Of a stretch of DNA of 8,421 nt, positions 5,454-8,421 are shown piece after piece. Within the stretch, counting starts at the first letter, position 1. The number at the start of each line of letters is the position of its first letter. The notes under the pieces were generated by a model. The model made no database searches. It was not told the DNA's origin and was given only the letters and a program-made list of their open reading frames with translations. The position numbers and the translations under genes are program-made. This stretch comes from Gammaproteobacteria bacterium (GTDB lineage Bacteria > Pseudomonadota > Gammaproteobacteria > Nitrosococcales > Methylophagaceae): NCBI GenBank assembly GCA_003645385.1, contig QNEY01000068.1:1-8421 (forward strand), written 5' to 3'.

Positions 5454-5917
5454 TGACAACTCCCTAAACCTTTTTTCTCTAAATAGCATTGATGGTATTC
5501 TTCAGCAGGATAAAAGGTGCTGGCGGCGGTAATTTCAGTAACAATAGGGCCGGCAAAGATGTGAGCTTTATTTAATGTTTGTTTAACCAGCTCTGCTTGT
5601 TGATGTTGTTGTTCACCATGATAAAAAACCGCGCTACGGTATTGTGTACCCACATCAGGTCCTTGTCGGTTTAATGTGGTTGGATTGTGTGTTTTCCAAA
5701 ATACACCTAATAAGGATTCAAAACTGACAATAGCTGGATTGAAAGTGATTTCTATAACTTCTGCATGTCCTGTAGTACCCGTGCAGACTAATTTATAAGT
5801 GGGATTCTCCGTAGTTCCACCTAAGTAACCAACGCGTGTTGAAGTGACACCGGTTATTTGCCTGAATTGTACCTCAACACCCCAAAAACACCCTGCTGCA
5901 AATGTTGCGATGGCCAT
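5450..5917 (-). CDS. msrA: Peptide methionine sulfoxide reductase MsrA
   Basis: MsrA reduces the S epimer of methionine sulfoxide in proteins and free methionine sulfoxide, repairing oxidative damage in the cytosol. The 155 residues begin almost at the catalytic motif GCFWG (Cys10 is the nucleophile). GHAEV (50-54, Glu53), DVGTQYRS (88-95) and the C-terminal EEYHQCYLEKKG block complete the family pattern. Two C-terminal cysteines, Cys144 and Cys154, are candidate resolving residues. Cys144 sits where many relatives have a non-cysteine residue. AGAGG (minus strand) about seven bases before the ATG supports the start. The gene is convergent with the permease gene, sharing four bases at the stops, and divergent from glnS. 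It appears to be a stand-alone gene without functional links to PQQ. Confidence 0.95.
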   Translation of the reverse strand: MAIATFAAGCFWGVEVQFRQITGVTSTRVGYLGGTTENPTYKLVCTGTTGHAEVIEITFNPAIVSFESLLGVFWKTHNPTTLNRQGPDVGTQYRSAVFYHGEQQHQQAELVKQTLNKAHIFAGPIVTEITAASTFYPAEEYHQCYLEKKGLGSCH

Positions 5918-6047
5918 TATTTACCTCTTACATTATGGGAAATACCTGAGCGCTTGTATACTATTACGTTTGCCTTAATAATTATGGTGAAAACAATTAA
6001 AAATGCAAGTCTTTCCCTGAAAGGCGGCAATTAGATTAGAGAGTAAA
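5918..6047. promoter_or_regulatory. Divergent intergenic region between msrA and glnS
   Basis: These 130 bases must hold the promoters of both genes. On the plus strand TATACT (5957-5962) is a good -10 match but has no convincing -35 at normal spacing. TTGCCT (5970-5975) could be a -35 but lacks a good partner. AT-rich DNA follows (5976-6003). A small five-pair dyad, CTTTC and GAAAG (6011-6023), lies in the glnS leader. Individual boxes cannot be assigned with confidence. The glnS ribosome binding site is AGAGAG, close to its ATG. Confidence 0.4.
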
Positions 6048-7736
6048 ATGAGCGAAAAAGAAGTCATAAAGCCGAGTAATTTTATACGTAATATCATTGA
6101 TGCTGATATCGAAGCAGGCAAAAATGATGGGCACGTACACACTCGATTTCCACCGGAACCGAATGGTTATTTACATATCGGCCATGCTAAATCTATATGC
6201 TTGAATTTTGGGCTTGCTAATGATTATGATGGTTTATGTAATCTGCGTTTCGACGATACCAATCCCCACAAAGAAAATGAAGAATTTGTTGATGCAATTA
6301 AGAAAGATGTGCAGTGGCTTGGTTTTGATTGGGAAGATAGATTGTTTTTTTCTTCGGATTATTTTGAGCAACTTTATAATTATGCCGTGCAACTTATCCA
6401 GCAAGGTGATGCCTATGTCTGTGACCTTAATGCTGAGGAAACTAGAGAATATCGTGGCACGTTAACGGAACCAGGTAAAAATAGTCCATATCGTGATCGA
6501 TCAGTAGATGAAAATCTGGATCTATTTAAACGTATGCGTGCAGGTGAATTTGCTGATGGTTCAAAGTTATTAAGAGCCAAAATTGATATGGCATCACCTA
6601 ATATCAATATGCGTGATCCTGCTATTTATCGCATTCGACATGGTGTTATTCATCATCAAACAGGTAATGAATGGTGTATTTATCCAATGTATGATTACAC
6701 TCATTGCGTGTCCGATGCTATTGAAGGTGTTACTCATTCAGTTTGTACTTTGGAGTTTGCAGATCATCGCCCTTTATACGATTGGTTTCTTGATACATTA
6801 AAGACAGCTAACCATCCACAGCAAATTGAATTCTCTCGTCTTAATTTGCAATATGCCATCACCAGTAAACGTAAGCTGACACGGTTGGTTGATGAAAATA
6901 TTGTTGATGGATGGGATGATCCGCGGATGTCGACAATTTCAGGAATGCGTCGGCGAGGTTATCCTTCCGCAGCCATTCGTGAATTTTGTGAGCGCATTGG
7001 GGTGACTAAAGCGGATAACTCTGTGGAAATGGAAATATTGGATGCCTGTATCCGTGAAGAGTTGAACAAAATTTCACCACGAGCAATGGCCGTATTGAAT
7101 CCTGTCAAAATTGTGATTACTAATTACCCAGAAGGACAAACAGAACAATTAACAGCACCTAACCATCCTCAAAATGAAGAGATGGGAACGCGAGTAGTGC
7201 CTTTTACCCGCGAGCTTTATATTGATAGAGCCGATTTTAAGGAAGAGGCGAATAATAAATTCAAACGTTTGGTTAAAGATAAAGAAGTCCGACTTAGGAA
7301 TGCTTACGTGATTCGCTGTGATGAAGTGATCAAAGATAATGACGATGAGATCGTTGAACTGCGATGTAGTTATGATCCCGCCACATTGGGGGCTAATCCA
7401 GAAGGTCGCAAGGTTAAAGGTGTGATCCATTGGGTATCAGCTGAACATGGTGTGAAAGCACAAGTGAGACTTTATGACCGACTCTTTAATCACCCTCATC
7501 CAGATAGCGATAAAGATGTTGAAGACTTCATTGCCCATCTCAATCCTGATTCATTGATAACATTGACAGATAGTGTTGTTGAGCAGAGTTTGTCAGAGTC
7601 AATACCTGGCAAGGTTTATCAGTTTGAACGTGAAGGTTATTTTTGTGCTGATTCTGAGCTTTGTCGTGATGGAAAACTAGTATTTAATCGTACTGTAACT
7701 TTGCGTGATACTTGGGCAAAGATTGAGCAGAGCTAG
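6048..7736 (+). CDS. glnS: Glutaminyl-tRNA synthetase
   Basis: This class I aminoacyl-tRNA synthetase charges tRNA-Gln with glutamine in the cytosol. The 562 residues are close to the 554 of the E. coli enzyme. The Rossmann catalytic domain carries PEPNGYLHIGHAKS (36-49) with the HIGH motif at 43-46. The second ATP-binding motif appears as TSKRKL (272-277), with Thr where the E. coli motif MSKRKL has Met. WDDPRM (289-294) follows, as in other GlnRS, and the region from about 340 to the end corresponds to the two anticodon-binding beta barrels. Details such as the RFDDTNP block (67-73) distinguish GlnRS from a glutamyl-tRNA synthetase of the non-discriminating type. A purine-rich AGAGAG precedes the ATG. 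No clear terminator follows. Confidence 0.97.
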   Translation: MSEKEVIKPSNFIRNIIDADIEAGKNDGHVHTRFPPEPNGYLHIGHAKSICLNFGLANDYDGLCNLRFDDTNPHKENEEFVDAIKKDVQWLGFDWEDRLFFSSDYFEQLYNYAVQLIQQGDAYVCDLNAEETREYRGTLTEPGKNSPYRDRSVDENLDLFKRMRAGEFADGSKLLRAKIDMASPNINMRDPAIYRIRHGVIHHQTGNEWCIYPMYDYTHCVSDAIEGVTHSVCTLEFADHRPLYDWFLDTLKTANHPQQIEFSRLNLQYAITSKRKLTRLVDENIVDGWDDPRMSTISGMRRRGYPSAAIREFCERIGVTKADNSVEMEILDACIREELNKISPRAMAVLNPVKIVITNYPEGQTEQLTAPNHPQNEEMGTRVVPFTRELYIDRADFKEEANNKFKRLVKDKEVRLRNAYVIRCDEVIKDNDDEIVELRCSYDPATLGANPEGRKVKGVIHWVSAEHGVKAQVRLYDRLFNHPHPDSDKDVEDFIAHLNPDSLITLTDSVVEQSLSESIPGKVYQFEREGYFCADSELCRDGKLVFNRTVTLRDTWAKIEQS

Positions 7737-7786
7737 TTGCTTTTAAAAATGAACAGAAACGTATTGTAAGTATTTATGAGATGTAG

Positions 7787-7831
7787 TTGCACCTATATAA
7801 GAAAACTCTTATCCTTGCATATTCAATATGC
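7787..7831 (+). promoter_or_regulatory. Candidate promoter and palindrome upstream of the methyltransferase gene
   Basis: TTGCAC (7787-7792) and TATCCT (7810-7815) are separated by 17 bases and could be -35 and -10 boxes, giving a start near 7822. A 15-base palindrome GCATATTCAATATGC (7817-7831, seven-base arms around one C) overlaps the predicted start and would suit an operator. A second dyad, ATAAGA and TCTTAT (7797-7812), lies between the boxes. The rest of the 122-base gap after glnS shows no clear terminator. All of this is consensus matching by eye. Confidence 0.35.
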
Positions 7832-7858
7832 TTAAAACCGTAGTTAGAAGGACTAAAG

Positions 7859-8421
7859 ATGTTACAAAACCTTGAAAGTGCTCATTTTAATATGTTGGAG
7901 CAACAGGTACGACCTAGTGATGTATTAGATTCTCGGGTTTTGAAAGCCTTAAAAGATATTGCCCGTGACCAATTTGTTGATGAGGATTTATTGGGGCTAG
8001 CTTTTGCTGATACTGAATTACCAATAGGTTATGGGCAGACGATGTTATCACCTGTACTACAAGGCCGTTTATTACAGGCTATAGATATACAGTCTGACGA
8101 AGAGGTATTAGAAATTGGCACAGGAAATGGCTATTTCACTGCTTTATTGGCACAACTAGCAAAACATGTGACCAGCGTGGAAATAGTGTCTGAATTATCA
8201 GTGCTGGCACAACAGAATTTAACAAAAGTTGGTATCGATAATGTGATGTTATCTGTTGGTGATGCTTCACATGCTTGGGAATTATCCGACCGGATAGATG
8301 TCATTATCGCAACAGCAGCATTTGTGGCTGTTCCCAATGCGTATCTACAAAGTCTGGCTGTGGGTGGTCGAATGCTAGCAGTAGTGGGTGAAGGTGAGGT
8401 GATGGCAGTACGAATTATTCA
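7859..8421 (+). CDS. PCMT-family methyltransferase (protein-L-isoaspartate O-methyltransferase-like), 3' end outside window
   Basis: This is an S-adenosylmethionine-dependent methyltransferase of the PCMT family. The frame is open for 187 codons up to the window edge. AAGGA (7848-7852) six bases before the ATG sets the start. The N-terminus reads NMLEQQVRP, typical of a PCMT-like subgroup found in gammaproteobacteria, often beside rhodanese and tolC genes (from memory). The SAM-binding motif I is VLEIGTGNGY (83-92), with the acidic ribose-binding residue expected at Glu108 (SVEIV). In true isoaspartate repair enzymes the active-site block reads QTIS; here it is QTML (60-63), with Leu at the serine position, so repair activity is doubtful. 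The central part of the gene shows no frameshift. The real substrate is unknown. Confidence 0.88.
   Translation, partial: MLQNLESAHFNMLEQQVRPSDVLDSRVLKALKDIARDQFVDEDLLGLAFADTELPIGYGQTMLSPVLQGRLLQAIDIQSDEEVLEIGTGNGYFTALLAQLAKHVTSVEIVSELSVLAQQNLTKVGIDNVMLSVGDASHAWELSDRIDVIIATAAFVAVPNAYLQSLAVGGRMLAVVGEGEVMAVRII

Noticed and set aside
7149..7430. Open minus-strand frame of 93 codons inside glnS
   Set aside because: It is antisense to the conserved anticodon-binding region of glnS and shows no protein-like features of its own.

Overview
The window carries a pyrroloquinoline quinone (PQQ) biosynthesis locus followed by housekeeping genes. The DNA is AT-rich (about 40% G+C by eye). Gene content and protein style (a standard glnS with a TSKRKL loop, and a PCMT-like methyltransferase of the type often found beside tolC) suggest a gammaproteobacterium. 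The PQQ locus with multiple pqqA copies would fit a methylotroph or alcohol oxidiser, possibly Methylophaga-like. That placement is inference; no dehydrogenase gene lies in the window to prove it.

Left part (1-475): two almost identical copies of the tiny precursor gene pqqA. The first is cut by the window edge and is closed by a good rho-independent terminator. The second is complete, has its own plausible promoter, and is followed by a very stable hairpin and then a pair of mutually exclusive smaller hairpins just ahead of pqqB.

PQQ core (476-3724): pqqB, pqqC, pqqD and pqqE run in the same direction. A third strong hairpin separates pqqC from pqqD, and pqqE starts inside the end of pqqD. 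PqqA is the peptide substrate. PqqD presents it to the radical SAM enzyme PqqE, which crosslinks its Glu15 and Tyr19. A protease not encoded here releases the crosslinked pair, PqqB hydroxylates it, and PqqC performs the final oxidation and ring closure. All the expected catalytic and metal-binding residues can be seen.

Transport pair (3727-5453): an ABC-2 type ATPase begins with a TTG codon two bases after the pqqE stop, and its permease overlaps it by an ATGA junction. The tight coupling to pqqE makes this pair a candidate PQQ (or PQQ-intermediate) exporter. This is the most interesting functional hypothesis in the window.

Right part (5450-8421): msrA (peptide methionine sulfoxide reductase) lies on the minus strand, and its stop codon overlaps the permease stop. 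glnS (glutaminyl-tRNA synthetase) is divergent from msrA across 130 bases. A PCMT-family methyltransferase follows, cut by the right edge, whose usual catalytic serine position is not conserved. No mobile elements, CRISPR arrays, tRNA or rRNA genes were seen.
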